The notes below the pieces were generated by a model. The model searched no databases. It was not told the DNA's origin and saw only the letters and a program-made list of their open reading frames with translations. A program made the translations under genes and the position numbers. This document shows, piece after piece, positions 1 through 6,497 of a stretch of DNA of 12,131 nt (its first letter is position 1; each line of letters opens with the position of its first letter). The stretch is from Candidatus Omnitrophota bacterium (GTDB lineage Bacteria; Ratteibacteria; UBA8468; MWAK01): the NCBI GenBank assembly GCA_018829455.1, contig JAHJUB010000066.1, positions 1 through 12,131 of the forward strand. The letters are read 5' to 3'.

Positions 1-130
1 AAGGAATGTTGCTTTTCAAAAGCACGCAGGTGAAATTTTTTATCTCTAACTGGCTCGTTCTACCATAATACTAAAACGGTAACCATAAGTAAGGAGGGAA
101 GGTGATTTTCAGGTGAAATTTATCGGAATC
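1..130. other. Region downstream of fhs with no gene
   Basis: No convincing gene is seen on either strand. It holds a palindrome GCTTTTCAAAAGC (11-23) and a 12-base direct repeat CAGGTGAAATTT (27-38 and 110-121). A G/C-rich hairpin followed by a T run, which would mark a terminator for fhs, is not present here. Confidence 0.5.
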
Positions 131-1825
131 TTAAAACAAGCCCACCACGTTGCCCTTTTCGTCAATGTCCACTTTTGTGCCGGCCGGCTCGCTGGGCAGG
201 CCGGGCATAGTGCGCATCTCTCCGCAGAACGGATAGAGGAATCCGGCGCCGGCGGCCAGGCGGATGTCCCTGATGGGCAGGGTAAATCCGGTTGGTCTCC
301 CCTTCAATTTGGGGTCGTGAGAAAGGGAAAGGTGGGTCTTGGCCATGCAGATCGGCAGGTCGTTGTAGCCGAGGTTGGTATAGTACTTAATTTTTTCCTC
401 GGCCAGCGCCGCAAATTCAATCCGGGCCGCGCCGTAGATTTTAGTCGCAATCGTTTCAATCTTTTCCTTAATGGTTGCGTCAAGGGGATAAAGAAACCGG
501 AAATCAGCCGGTTGATTGGCGGCTGCGACCACTGCTTCCGCCAACTCTCGTCCGCCTTCCCCGCCTTTCGCCCAGACGTTGCTCTCACAGGCGTTGTCGG
601 CGCCGGACTGGAGCGCAATCTTCTTTACCGCGGCAATCTCGGAGTCAAAGTCGGTCGGGAACCGGTTAATCGCAATCACCACCGGCACGCCGTAGAGCCG
701 GACGTTTTCAATGTGTTTGACCATGTTTGCCGCGCCCTCCGCGACGATTGACGGGTCTTCCTCCAGAAGTTTTTGGGGTAAGGGCTTGCCCGGCACGACC
801 GAGAATTTTCCGCTGTGCATCTTTAAGGCCCGGACCGAACAGACGATTACCACCGCATCCGGTTTCAAACCGCTGACCCGGCACTTGATGTCAAAGAACT
901 TTTCCGCTCCGCAGTCCGCTCCAAAGCCACTTTCAGTTACCACGTATTCCGCCAGATGAATTCCCATTTGGTCTGCGATGACGGAACTGTTGCCGTGGGC
1001 GATGTTGGCGAACGGTCCGGCGTGGACCAGACAGGGCGTATGTTCCAGGGTCTGCATGAGGGTGGGTTTGATTGCGTCTTTCAGGAGAACCGCCATGGCG
1101 CCGGCGCACTTGAGGTCTTCCGCAGTTACCGGCTTGCCTTCTTTGCTTAATCCGATTACAATCTTGCCCAGCCGTTTCCTGAGGTCAAAGAGGTCGGTTG
1201 TCAGGGCCAGGATTGCCATTACTTCGGAGGCAACGGTGATGTCAAAAGATGATTCCCGGGGCACTCCATCTTCTTTGCCGCCCAGCCCGATTACGATTTT
1301 ACGCAGGGCGCGTTCGCTGACGTCAACCACTCTGGGCCAGGTGATGGAGTAGGGATTGATATTAAAAGGGTTCTTATGGTAGAGGGAGTTGTCCACGAAG
1401 GCCGAGAGAAGGTTGTGAGCCAATCCCACCGCGTGGACGTCTCCGGTCAGGTGAAGGTTAAAATCCTCCATCGGGATAACCTGGGAGTAGCCGCCGCCGG
1501 CTGCGCCTCCCTTAATGCCGAAGACCGGGCCTAAGGAGGGCTGGCGGATGCAGGTGAGGACGCTTTTCCCAATTTTGGCCAGCGACTGGGAAAGACCGAT
1601 GGTGGTAACGGTTTTGCCTTCGCCTAACGGTGTCGGTGTAATGGCGGTGACGTCGATATATTTACCTTTCGGCTTATTTTTTACGCGAGCGGTTGCCTTC
1701 AGGTCAATTTTTGCTTTGTACTTTCCGTAAAGTTCCAGTTCGTCGTCAAGAATGCCCAACTTTTCCGCAATTTCATTAATCGGTTTTATTTTTGCTTTCT
1801 GGGCAATTTCCAAATCGGATAACAT
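131..1825 (-). CDS. fhs: Formate--tetrahydrofolate ligase (formyl-THF synthetase)
   Basis: Catalyses formate + THF + ATP to 10-formyl-THF, the formate-activating step of the Wood-Ljungdahl methyl branch, in the cytoplasm. The 564-residue product matches the usual length of about 555-560 and looks intact. The P-loop-type motif TPTPLGEGKT lies at residues 63-72, followed by the conserved TTIGLSQSL stretch. Other family blocks are RQPSLGPVFGIKGGAAGGGYSQVIPMEDFNLHLTGD at about 94-129 (key residues GIKGGAAGGG), TESGFGADCGAEKFFDIKCR near 300, and TMPGLPSEPAG near the C-terminus, which ends VGLF. The ATG has a strong GGGAGG Shine-Dalgarno about 5 bases upstream. It begins 17 bases after the stop of the GH29 fucosidase, so the two are probably cotranscribed. 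It is the last gene of the one-carbon cluster. The enzyme also occurs in non-acetogens for purine and formyl-Met supply, but the fchA/metV/metF company favours a Wood-Ljungdahl role. Confidence 0.97.
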   Translation of the reverse strand: MLSDLEIAQKAKIKPINEIAEKLGILDDELELYGKYKAKIDLKATARVKNKPKGKYIDVTAITPTPLGEGKTVTTIGLSQSLAKIGKSVLTCIRQPSLGPVFGIKGGAAGGGYSQVIPMEDFNLHLTGDVHAVGLAHNLLSAFVDNSLYHKNPFNINPYSITWPRVVDVSERALRKIVIGLGGKEDGVPRESSFDITVASEVMAILALTTDLFDLRKRLGKIVIGLSKEGKPVTAEDLKCAGAMAVLLKDAIKPTLMQTLEHTPCLVHAGPFANIAHGNSSVIADQMGIHLAEYVVTESGFGADCGAEKFFDIKCRVSGLKPDAVVIVCSVRALKMHSGKFSVVPGKPLPQKLLEEDPSIVAEGAANMVKHIENVRLYGVPVVIAINRFPTDFDSEIAAVKKIALQSGADNACESNVWAKGGEGGRELAEAVVAAANQPADFRFLYPLDATIKEKIETIATKIYGAARIEFAALAEEKIKYYTNLGYNDLPICMAKTHLSLSHDPKLKGRPTGFTLPIRDIRLAAGAGFLYPFCGEMRTMPGLPSEPAGTKVDIDEKGNVVGLF

Positions 1826-1842
1826 AGCGCCTCCCTTAATTT

Positions 1843-3123
1843 TTACAGCGGAATACCGTTGTAATTAATAGTTTTTGGTTTGCCGTCCAGTTTCAGTTTG
1901 ATAACCGTATCGTTTTGGTCAGGCGGTTCTTTCGGCAGACCAGTCAGGAAGAGCCGTCCGTCTGTGGTCTGTTCTATCTTTACCTTTTGTCCGGTAGCCA
2001 AAACCGTGGCCGAAAGGACTTCATTCTTTATTCCCGGTATGGAAGCGGTCTCCCCGGGCCAGCGGAAGATGTGCCAGTAAAGGTTGTTTCCCTTTGCGGT
2101 GGTCTTCCCGATTATGCCGCCTAACCAATCCCCGACCGGACTGTTATGGGTCGTAATTCTTTCCGAACTATAAATGGACTCAGCGTTGACCTTCATCCAT
2201 TTTCCTATTTCTTTCAGCCGCGTTACTTCTTCTTCCCTTATTGTTCCGTCCGGTTTCGGCCCGATATTAAGAAGGTAATTTCCGGCGCCGCTGGCTGCGG
2301 TCACCAGGTATTGAATCAGTTGGGTGGTTGTTTTGAAGTTGGAGTTGTTCTTAATGTAACCCCAACCGCAGGAATCGCCCATGGTCATACAGGATTCAGA
2401 AGCCCGGCCGGGTTTGGAGGCGGCTACGGCCTGTTCCGGGGTGTCCACATCCTCGTCCAGACCGGAGCGGTTGTTAATGATAATTTCCGGCTGGAATTTT
2501 CTGACCATCCGGTTGAGTTCCTTGGCGCGCCAGAGTTTAGCAATCTCCGGGCTTTTTCCTTTACCCTCCTCCATGCCTCTGGCCATCGGTACATTGGGTA
2601 TCCATTCGCCGTCGTAAAAGAGGTAATCAATCTTGCCGTAGTTGGTCATCAGTTCCCTGACCTGGTCGTGCAGTTGCTTGACCATTGCCTGAAAACTGTC
2701 CGGGTATTTCTTCCGGTTGAAATATCCCGGAAAGCGCCAGTCCAGGAGGGAATGGTAAAAACCCACTTTAAGCCCGGCTTTCCGGCAGGACTTGACGTAT
2801 TCGGCGACGAAGTCTCTTCTGGCTGCGGTCTTAACCGAGGTGAAGTCCGAAACCTTGCTGTCATAGAGGCAGAAACCGTCGTGGTGCCGGGTGGTCAAGA
2901 CCAGGTATTTCATCCCGGCCTCTTTCGCCAGAGAGGCCCAGGAGTCAGCATCAAACTTAGCGGGTTTGAATTGGGCCGATAGTTTGGCGTATTCATCTGG
3001 CGGGATGCGTTCGGCAAACATCGTCCATTCACCCCGACCCAGCAGGGAATACAAGCCCCAGTGGATGAACATTCCAAAACGCGCCTGGTTAAACCAGGCC
3101 ATCCGTTTTTCGTAGGAAATCAT
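1843..3123 (-). CDS. GH29 alpha-L-fucosidase
   Basis: A retaining glycosidase predicted to remove alpha-L-fucose from oligosaccharides. It has 426 residues. GH29 signatures are visible: WFNQARFGMFIHWG at 10-23, HHDGF at 80-84, GFYHSLLDW at 121-129, YLFYDGEW at 167-174 with Asp171 as probable nucleophile, and GNYLLNIGPKPDG at 281-293. Glu243 in the segment ESCMTMGDSCGWGY is a possible acid/base, but that residue varies in the family. The TIM barrel runs to about 330, followed by a short beta-sandwich domain. There is no signal peptide, so it is probably cytoplasmic and acts on imported oligosaccharides, whereas many GH29 enzymes are exported. The ATG has GGGAG about 6 bases upstream. Its position is odd: it lies between metF and fhs, only 17 bases from fhs, with a palindromic element (3147-3202) on the metF side. 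Family assignment is firm; exact linkage specificity cannot be read from sequence. Confidence 0.93.
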   Translation of the reverse strand: MISYEKRMAWFNQARFGMFIHWGLYSLLGRGEWTMFAERIPPDEYAKLSAQFKPAKFDADSWASLAKEAGMKYLVLTTRHHDGFCLYDSKVSDFTSVKTAARRDFVAEYVKSCRKAGLKVGFYHSLLDWRFPGYFNRKKYPDSFQAMVKQLHDQVRELMTNYGKIDYLFYDGEWIPNVPMARGMEEGKGKSPEIAKLWRAKELNRMVRKFQPEIIINNRSGLDEDVDTPEQAVAASKPGRASESCMTMGDSCGWGYIKNNSNFKTTTQLIQYLVTAASGAGNYLLNIGPKPDGTIREEEVTRLKEIGKWMKVNAESIYSSERITTHNSPVGDWLGGIIGKTTAKGNNLYWHIFRWPGETASIPGIKNEVLSATVLATGQKVKIEQTTDGRLFLTGLPKEPPDQNDTVIKLKLDGKPKTINYNGIPL

Positions 3124-3146
3124 TATTCTCCCAAAAGTATGTTATT

Positions 3147-3202
3147 GTAGTTGCCAAGCTTGCTTGGCGTTGTTAACAGAGCCCGGCAAGCCGGGCGACT
3201 AC
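3147..3202. repeat. REPIN-like palindromic element C (metF / fucosidase gap)
   Basis: On the plus strand the element opens with GTAG (3147-3150) and closes with CTAC (3199-3202). Between them are two 7-bp hairpins, each with a two-base loop: GCCAAGC-TT-GCTTGGC at 3153-3168 and GCCCGGC-AA-GCCGGGC at 3181-3196. A TGTTAACA palindrome (3171-3178) separates them. The outer arms GTAGTTGCC and GGCGACTAC pair over nine positions with one G-T, so a three-way-junction fold is possible. This is the layout of a REPIN: two REP sequences in inverted orientation with GTAG feet. It occupies most of the 89-base gap and would be transcribed if the operon is continuous. Confidence 0.8.
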
Positions 3203-3212
3203 TACGTAAGAA

Positions 3213-4088
3213 TTACAAACCGGCGGCGTCTAAAACCTTGCCGCAGTGTCTCTCCCAGCCGATGGGCATGATGTGCACGCCCCGGCACATACCCTTTAAT
3301 TTTCCGATTAATTCGGAAGCGATCGCAATGCTTTCGGCTACCCGCTGTTCCTTTGGGGCGTCGGCCATACGTTTGATGTAATTATCCGGCACATGGACGC
3401 CGGAAACATGTTCGTTCATATATTTGGCCATGCCGGCGTTCTTCAGCAGAACAATGCCTACCATAATCGGAACCTGAAATTGTTCTGCCTGCCGGATGAA
3501 CTTTTCAAACGTGTCCACCTCATAGACGGCCTGGGTCTGAAAAAACTCCGCGCCGGCCGCCACCTTCTTTTCCATCTTTATTAGCTGAGGTTCCAGCGGG
3601 TCAGCGCCCGGGTTGACTACGGCGCCCAGGCAAAAATGAGGAAACGGTTCCGCCAATTTGTTCCCGGCCGCATCCTGGCCCTGTTCCATTTTTCGGGCTG
3701 CATCCAACAACTGCACCGTGTCGTAGTCAAAGACCGGCTTGGCGGCGTGGTCATCGCCTAACATCGGGTGGTCGCCGGTGAGCGCCAGCACGTTTTCAAT
3801 GCCGAAGGCGGCTGCGGAAAGGAGGTCGGACTGAAGCGCCAGGCGGTTGCGGTCCCGGCAGGTCATCTGGAGAATCGGTTCCAGACCGGCTTCTTTTAAT
3901 TTGATGCAGAGCGCCAGCGAACCCAGACGCATTACCGCGCTCTGTAAGTCGGTAACGTTGAAACCGTCCACCCGGCTGGCGAGGGACGCCCCGATATCAA
4001 TAAAAGGCTGGGTTTCCGTCCCTTTTTCCGGTCCGAATTCCACGGTGACTAAAAACTTGCCTGCTTTAATCTTCTCTTTGAAAGTCAT
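3213..4088 (-). CDS. metF: Methylenetetrahydrofolate reductase, MetF type
   Basis: A flavin (FMN/FAD)-dependent TIM-barrel enzyme that reduces 5,10-methylene-THF to 5-methyl-THF, the last folate step before methyl transfer to the corrinoid protein. It has 291 residues, the normal length of bacterial MetF. Recognisable blocks are VTVEFGP at 14-20 (Glu17 at the position of the catalytic acid), QMTCRDRNR at 74-82, LALTGDHP at 101-108 (the Asp contacts folate in E. coli MetF), and QTQAVYEVDTF at 184-194. The ATG has GGAG about 8 bases upstream. metV lies directly upstream in transcription, 80 bases away, and the pair matches the MetVF arrangement of acetogens, where MetV is needed for activity. 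Whether NAD(P)H, ferredoxin or another protein feeds electrons to it cannot be told here; no RnfC2 or HdrA-like partner is in the window. Confidence 0.93.
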   Translation of the reverse strand: MTFKEKIKAGKFLVTVEFGPEKGTETQPFIDIGASLASRVDGFNVTDLQSAVMRLGSLALCIKLKEAGLEPILQMTCRDRNRLALQSDLLSAAAFGIENVLALTGDHPMLGDDHAAKPVFDYDTVQLLDAARKMEQGQDAAGNKLAEPFPHFCLGAVVNPGADPLEPQLIKMEKKVAAGAEFFQTQAVYEVDTFEKFIRQAEQFQVPIMVGIVLLKNAGMAKYMNEHVSGVHVPDNYIKRMADAPKEQRVAESIAIASELIGKLKGMCRGVHIMPIGWERHCGKVLDAAGL

Positions 4089-4105
4089 AAATTTTCTCCA
4101 AAAAT

Positions 4106-4155
4106 GTAGGGGCGCGATTCATCGCGCCCGCGGGCTTGATAAATCAAGCCCCTAC
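4106..4155. repeat. REPIN-like palindromic element B (metV / metF gap)
   Basis: On the plus strand it opens with GTAGGGG (4106-4112) and closes with the complementary CCCCTAC (4149-4155). Inside are two perfect 9-bp hairpins with two-base loops: GGGCGCGAT-TC-ATCGCGCCC at 4110-4129 and GGGCTTGAT-AA-ATCAAGCCC at 4132-4151. The hairpin sequences differ from those of the element at 3147-3202, but the plan of GTAG foot, two tight hairpins and CTAC foot is the same. On the transcribed minus strand a short T run (ATTTTT) follows, so it could also act as a weak terminator or RNA-processing barrier between metV and metF. Confidence 0.85.
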
Positions 4156-4168
4156 GTTTTATTTGGTT

Positions 4169-4843
4169 TTACACCGCCGCCTTGGCGCGCAGCGGTTTTA
4201 TCTTTTTGGACCAGTCCTTGGCCGGCTGGTTTGCCTTCATCAGGTCAAGCCGTCCGATTTCCTTCAAACGGTTATAAATTAGGATCCAGCCGCAGAGCCG
4301 GTCTCCGTTCACTTCACACTTCCCATCTTTGGTGGTGCCGCCGCAGGGCCCGTTAAGCAGCCCCTTGGCGCAGAGAGTATGCGGGCAGAGCCCACCCATT
4401 AAATCCAGGATGCATTCGCCGCAGAGACTGCATTTTTCCTCAAAAGTATTAACCAGACCCGTTGGTGAAATTTCCGTTTTCCACTCCGGCCCCAGAAAAA
4501 GGGTGTCACAACCGGGCACAACCACTTTTTTAGTGATTTCGGTCAGAACCTGGTTGCCCAATCCGCAGCAGAGAAGTAAAATCACTTCGGCGTCATCCAC
4601 CGCTTTCTGGCTTGCCCGCAACTCTTTTTTGACCGGGGGCAGCAGACAGCCCTTTTCCGGCAGGAGGTAACCGGTCACCTCTTTGCCGCTTTCAGTTAAA
4701 AATTGTGTCATATCCTTCAATTCCCGTTCTCCACCGGTCCGGCAGGTGGTGGCGCACGACTGACAGCCGGAAAGAAATACTTTCTTAAACGGCTCCAGTT
4801 TTTTCAGGATTTCTTCCCTGGATTTCTGAACGGTAACAACCAT
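4169..4843 (-). CDS. metV: MetV, cysteine-rich partner of MetF (MTHFR_C family)
   Basis: Small metal-binding protein that forms the MetVF methylene-THF reductase of acetogens. It has 224 residues from the chosen ATG. It carries 15 cysteines: C27-x2-C30-x3-C34, C66, C92-C93, C112, C138-x2-C141-x2-C144, then C153, C158, C167, C176 and C184. The C-terminal block CPHTLCAKGLLNGPCGG (153-169), followed by GKCEV and RLCGW, is the family hallmark (PF12225-like). Zinc or iron-sulfur ligation is family knowledge and is not shown here. A start at 4915 would add 24 residues translated from a palindromic repeat; the ATG at 4843 has AGGAGA seven bases upstream, so I take that one. It sits between folD and metF, both separated from it by repeats. 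The electron donor to MetVF remains open. Confidence 0.92.
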   Translation of the reverse strand: MVVTVQKSREEILKKLEPFKKVFLSGCQSCATTCRTGGERELKDMTQFLTESGKEVTGYLLPEKGCLLPPVKKELRASQKAVDDAEVILLLCCGLGNQVLTEITKKVVVPGCDTLFLGPEWKTEISPTGLVNTFEEKCSLCGECILDLMGGLCPHTLCAKGLLNGPCGGTTKDGKCEVNGDRLCGWILIYNRLKEIGRLDLMKANQPAKDWSKKIKPLRAKAAV

Positions 4844-4850
4844 TTTTTTC

Positions 4851-4856
4851 TCTCCT
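4851..4856 (-). promoter_or_regulatory. Ribosome binding site that sets the metV start
   Basis: AGGAGA on the minus strand lies seven bases before the ATG at 4843. It supports this start over the in-frame ATG at 4915, which lies within the repeat and would give a low-complexity Pro/Gly/Arg leader. Confidence 0.8.
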
Positions 4857-4868
4857 AAAACCACCAAA

Positions 4869-4969
4869 TTCCCTCCCCTGTCGGGAGGGGATGTCCCCCC
4901 TGACAAGGGGGGCAAGGGGGGTTATCGCTATGTCCCCGCCAGCGGGAGGGGGTGTAACCCCTCCCCTAC
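4869..4969. repeat. G/C-tract palindromic repeat A (folD / metV gap)
   Basis: This is a 100-base cluster of strand-asymmetric C and G tracts with several possible hairpins on the plus strand. CCCTCCC pairs with GGGAGGG across CTGTC near 4870-4888. CCCCCC pairs with GGGGGG across TGACAA near 4894-4911. CCCGC pairs with GCGGG around 4935-4946, and GGGAGGGG (4944-4951) pairs with CCCCTCCC (4958-4965). The last stem abuts CTAC at 4966-4969, the same foot as in the other two intergenic elements, though no matching GTAG opens it. The runs of four or more G could also form G-quadruplexes. It fills most of the 134-base gap between folD and metV. Confidence 0.7.
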
Positions 4970-4977
4970 AACTACTA

Positions 4978-5826
4978 TTATGTTTTTTCCGCGGCCACGA
5001 CCGTATTTCGTACCAGCATCGCCACCGTCAGCGGTCCGACTCCACCCGGGACCGGCGTAATCCAGGCTGCCCTCTTTTCGGCCTCGTCAAATTCCACGTC
5101 TCCGACCAGTTTATCCCCCACCCGGTTGATGCCGACGTCAATTACGATGGCGCCTTCTTTAACCCACTCGCCTTTAACCAGGCCGGCTTTGCCCACTGCG
5201 ACCACCAGAATTTCTGCGCGTTTAACGTGTTCCGGCAGGTTTCCGCGCTGGCCGGTGGCGATGTGGCAGACCGTGACCGTGGCGAATTCCGCCAGCAGAA
5301 GCAATGCCAGCGGTTTGCCCACGATTTCAGAGTGTCCGACCACCACCACTTCTTTGCCGTAAAGTTTTTCACCGGTGGTTTTCAAGAGTTCCATAACTCC
5401 GGCCGCGGTGCAGGGCGTGAAAAGCGGTTTTGCCAGCACCAAAAGACCTAAGCTGGTCGGGTTGATTCCTTCCACATCCTTGGCCGGCGCAATCAGAGCC
5501 TGGATAGCCCGTCCGTCAATCTGAGCCGGCATGGGCATCTGGACAATGATGCCGCTGACTGAGGAATCGGAATTCAACCGGTTAATCTCCGCGGCCAAGT
5601 CCGCCTGGGAGATGCTTTCCGGCAGGGTCAGCAACTGGTAGTCAACGCCGGTATTGACGCAGACTTTTTGCTGACTCCTCAGATAGACCGCGCTGGCCTG
5701 GTTTTCGCCGACCTGAACCGCCACTAATTTCGGTGTGATTCCTCTTGATTTTAATTCCGCTGCTTTTAATTTAACCTCTTCTTTAATTTTTTCCGCAATC
5801 GGTTTGCCTTCCAGTAATTTTGCCAT
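4978..5826 (-). CDS. folD: FolD-type methylene-THF dehydrogenase (cyclohydrolase lysine missing)
   Basis: Interconverts methylene-THF and methenyl-THF with NAD(P). FolD proteins usually also hydrolyse methenyl- to formyl-THF. It has 282 residues, standard length. Motifs include GIIVQMPMP at 92-100 (Gln96), KDVEGINP at 116-123, the nucleotide-binding GHSEIVGKP at 164-172, and TPVPGGVGPLTVAML near the C-terminus. The conserved Y-x-x-x-K motif reads Y48-L-R-S-Q52, so the catalytic lysine (Lys56 in human MTHFD1) is glutamine. The second Asp of KDVDG is Glu119. His165 and Ile189 replace residues that contact the NADP 2'-phosphate in the human enzyme (Arg173, Ser197). I infer dehydrogenase only, possibly NAD-linked, with FchA supplying cyclohydrolase. 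The gene starts three bases after the fchA stop, with GGAG about 8 bases upstream, so the two are translationally close. Confidence 0.94.
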   Translation of the reverse strand: MAKLLEGKPIAEKIKEEVKLKAAELKSRGITPKLVAVQVGENQASAVYLRSQQKVCVNTGVDYQLLTLPESISQADLAAEINRLNSDSSVSGIIVQMPMPAQIDGRAIQALIAPAKDVEGINPTSLGLLVLAKPLFTPCTAAGVMELLKTTGEKLYGKEVVVVGHSEIVGKPLALLLLAEFATVTVCHIATGQRGNLPEHVKRAEILVVAVGKAGLVKGEWVKEGAIVIDVGINRVGDKLVGDVEFDEAEKRAAWITPVPGGVGPLTVAMLVRNTVVAAEKT

Positions 5827-5829
5827 AAT

Positions 5830-6462
5830 TTACTCCAGTCTTTTTTTGGCTTCGGTTAAAATCGCGTTACTTTTGGAGATAATTTCCTCCCTGAAAGAAT
5901 TAAGGTCTTTCTTTATTTTCGCTTCATCCGGCAGGTTCAGGCCGTCGGAGAGGTTTATCAGGATGTTGATTTCCGCCACTTCAAAGGCGGTCCGGGCCAG
6001 ACTGACCGCGCAGGCAACGTCGCTGAGCAGGTACGGGTTTCCTTTTTTCAGAAGCGGTTTAGCCAGATTTAAGGCCTGCCGGGAGAGCTCCGCAATACGG
6101 ATGAGAATTTTATTGCCGGCCCGGGTGGCCGCAATTAGCGCTTCCCGGCGGGCCGGCGCCTCTTTGTTCATTTCGACCGCCCGGCGGTACTGCAGATAAG
6201 CAACGCTGTCTTCCTCCACCAGTTTTGCCGCTTCTTGCCGGATGGTTTCGGTATTGCTTAAAATCTTTTTTGCCTCGGTTTCAAATTCAAGAAAACGCTT
6301 TTTTCCAATGGTAAAGTTCGCCACCATAGAGAGCAGTGCGGCAGACAGGGAAAGGGATAAAGCGCCGGCGCTGCCGCCGCCGGGAACCGGGTCTTTGGAC
6401 GCAAGCCGTTCCAGGTAGGTTTTTAACGGATTTTGCAGATAATCTATTTTTATTTCTTCCAT
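5830..6462 (-). CDS. fchA: Methenyl-THF cyclohydrolase / cyclodeaminase family (FchA)
   Basis: Member of the formiminotransferase-cyclodeaminase C-terminal family. In folate-linked one-carbon clusters it acts as FchA, the methenyl-THF cyclohydrolase. It has 210 residues from ATG 6462, typical for the stand-alone form, and is mostly alpha-helical. The glycine-rich PVPGGGSAGALS at 25-36, the LVEEDSVAY segment at 81-89 (Asp85), and NPYLLSDVACAVSLARTAF at 142-160 are family landmarks. A GTG at 6489 would add nine residues, but it has no Shine-Dalgarno and lies almost at the predicted transcription start; MEEIKIDY is a more natural N-terminus, though it too lacks a clear ribosome site. It is the first gene of the one-carbon cluster, directly before folD. 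A formimino-THF cyclodeaminase role in histidine or purine degradation is the alternative, but no such genes are nearby. Confidence 0.88.
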   Translation of the reverse strand: MEEIKIDYLQNPLKTYLERLASKDPVPGGGSAGALSLSLSAALLSMVANFTIGKKRFLEFETEAKKILSNTETIRQEAAKLVEEDSVAYLQYRRAVEMNKEAPARREALIAATRAGNKILIRIAELSRQALNLAKPLLKKGNPYLLSDVACAVSLARTAFEVAEINILINLSDGLNLPDEAKIKKDLNSFREEIISKSNAILTEAKKRLE

Positions 6463-6497
6463 ATCGTGAAAAAAATCACAAACACACACAAAGGATA

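Noticed and set aside
113..751. Plus-strand open frame with an AAGGAGGG-like sequence upstream
   Set aside because: It is antisense to the conserved C-terminal half of fhs. The purine-rich stretch before it is suggestive, but the product has no recognisable features.
2146..2982. Long plus-strand open frame (278 codons) opposite the fucosidase
   Set aside because: The opposing minus frame encodes clear GH29 motifs throughout. The plus-strand translation resembles no family and arises from the codon bias of the real gene.
3144..3149. TACAAT as a -10 box for the fucosidase gene
   Set aside because: It is formed at the edge of the palindromic element and has no -35 or TGn extension.
4106..4155. 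A tRNA or other cloverleaf RNA
   Set aside because: There are only two hairpins with two-base loops and no anticodon-loop or T-loop features; the REPIN plan fits better.
4106..4155. A strong intrinsic terminator splitting the operon
   Set aside because: The T run after the stem is short and offset from it. A weak or partial effect remains possible, but a full stop between metV and metF would be hard to reconcile with their joint function.
4844..4915. 24-residue N-terminal extension of MetV
   Set aside because: It is translated from the G/C-tract repeat, and a good ribosome site precedes the internal ATG at 4843.
4869..4969. CRISPR array
   Set aside because: The repeated tracts are short, uneven and self-complementary, with no regular spacer length and no cas genes.
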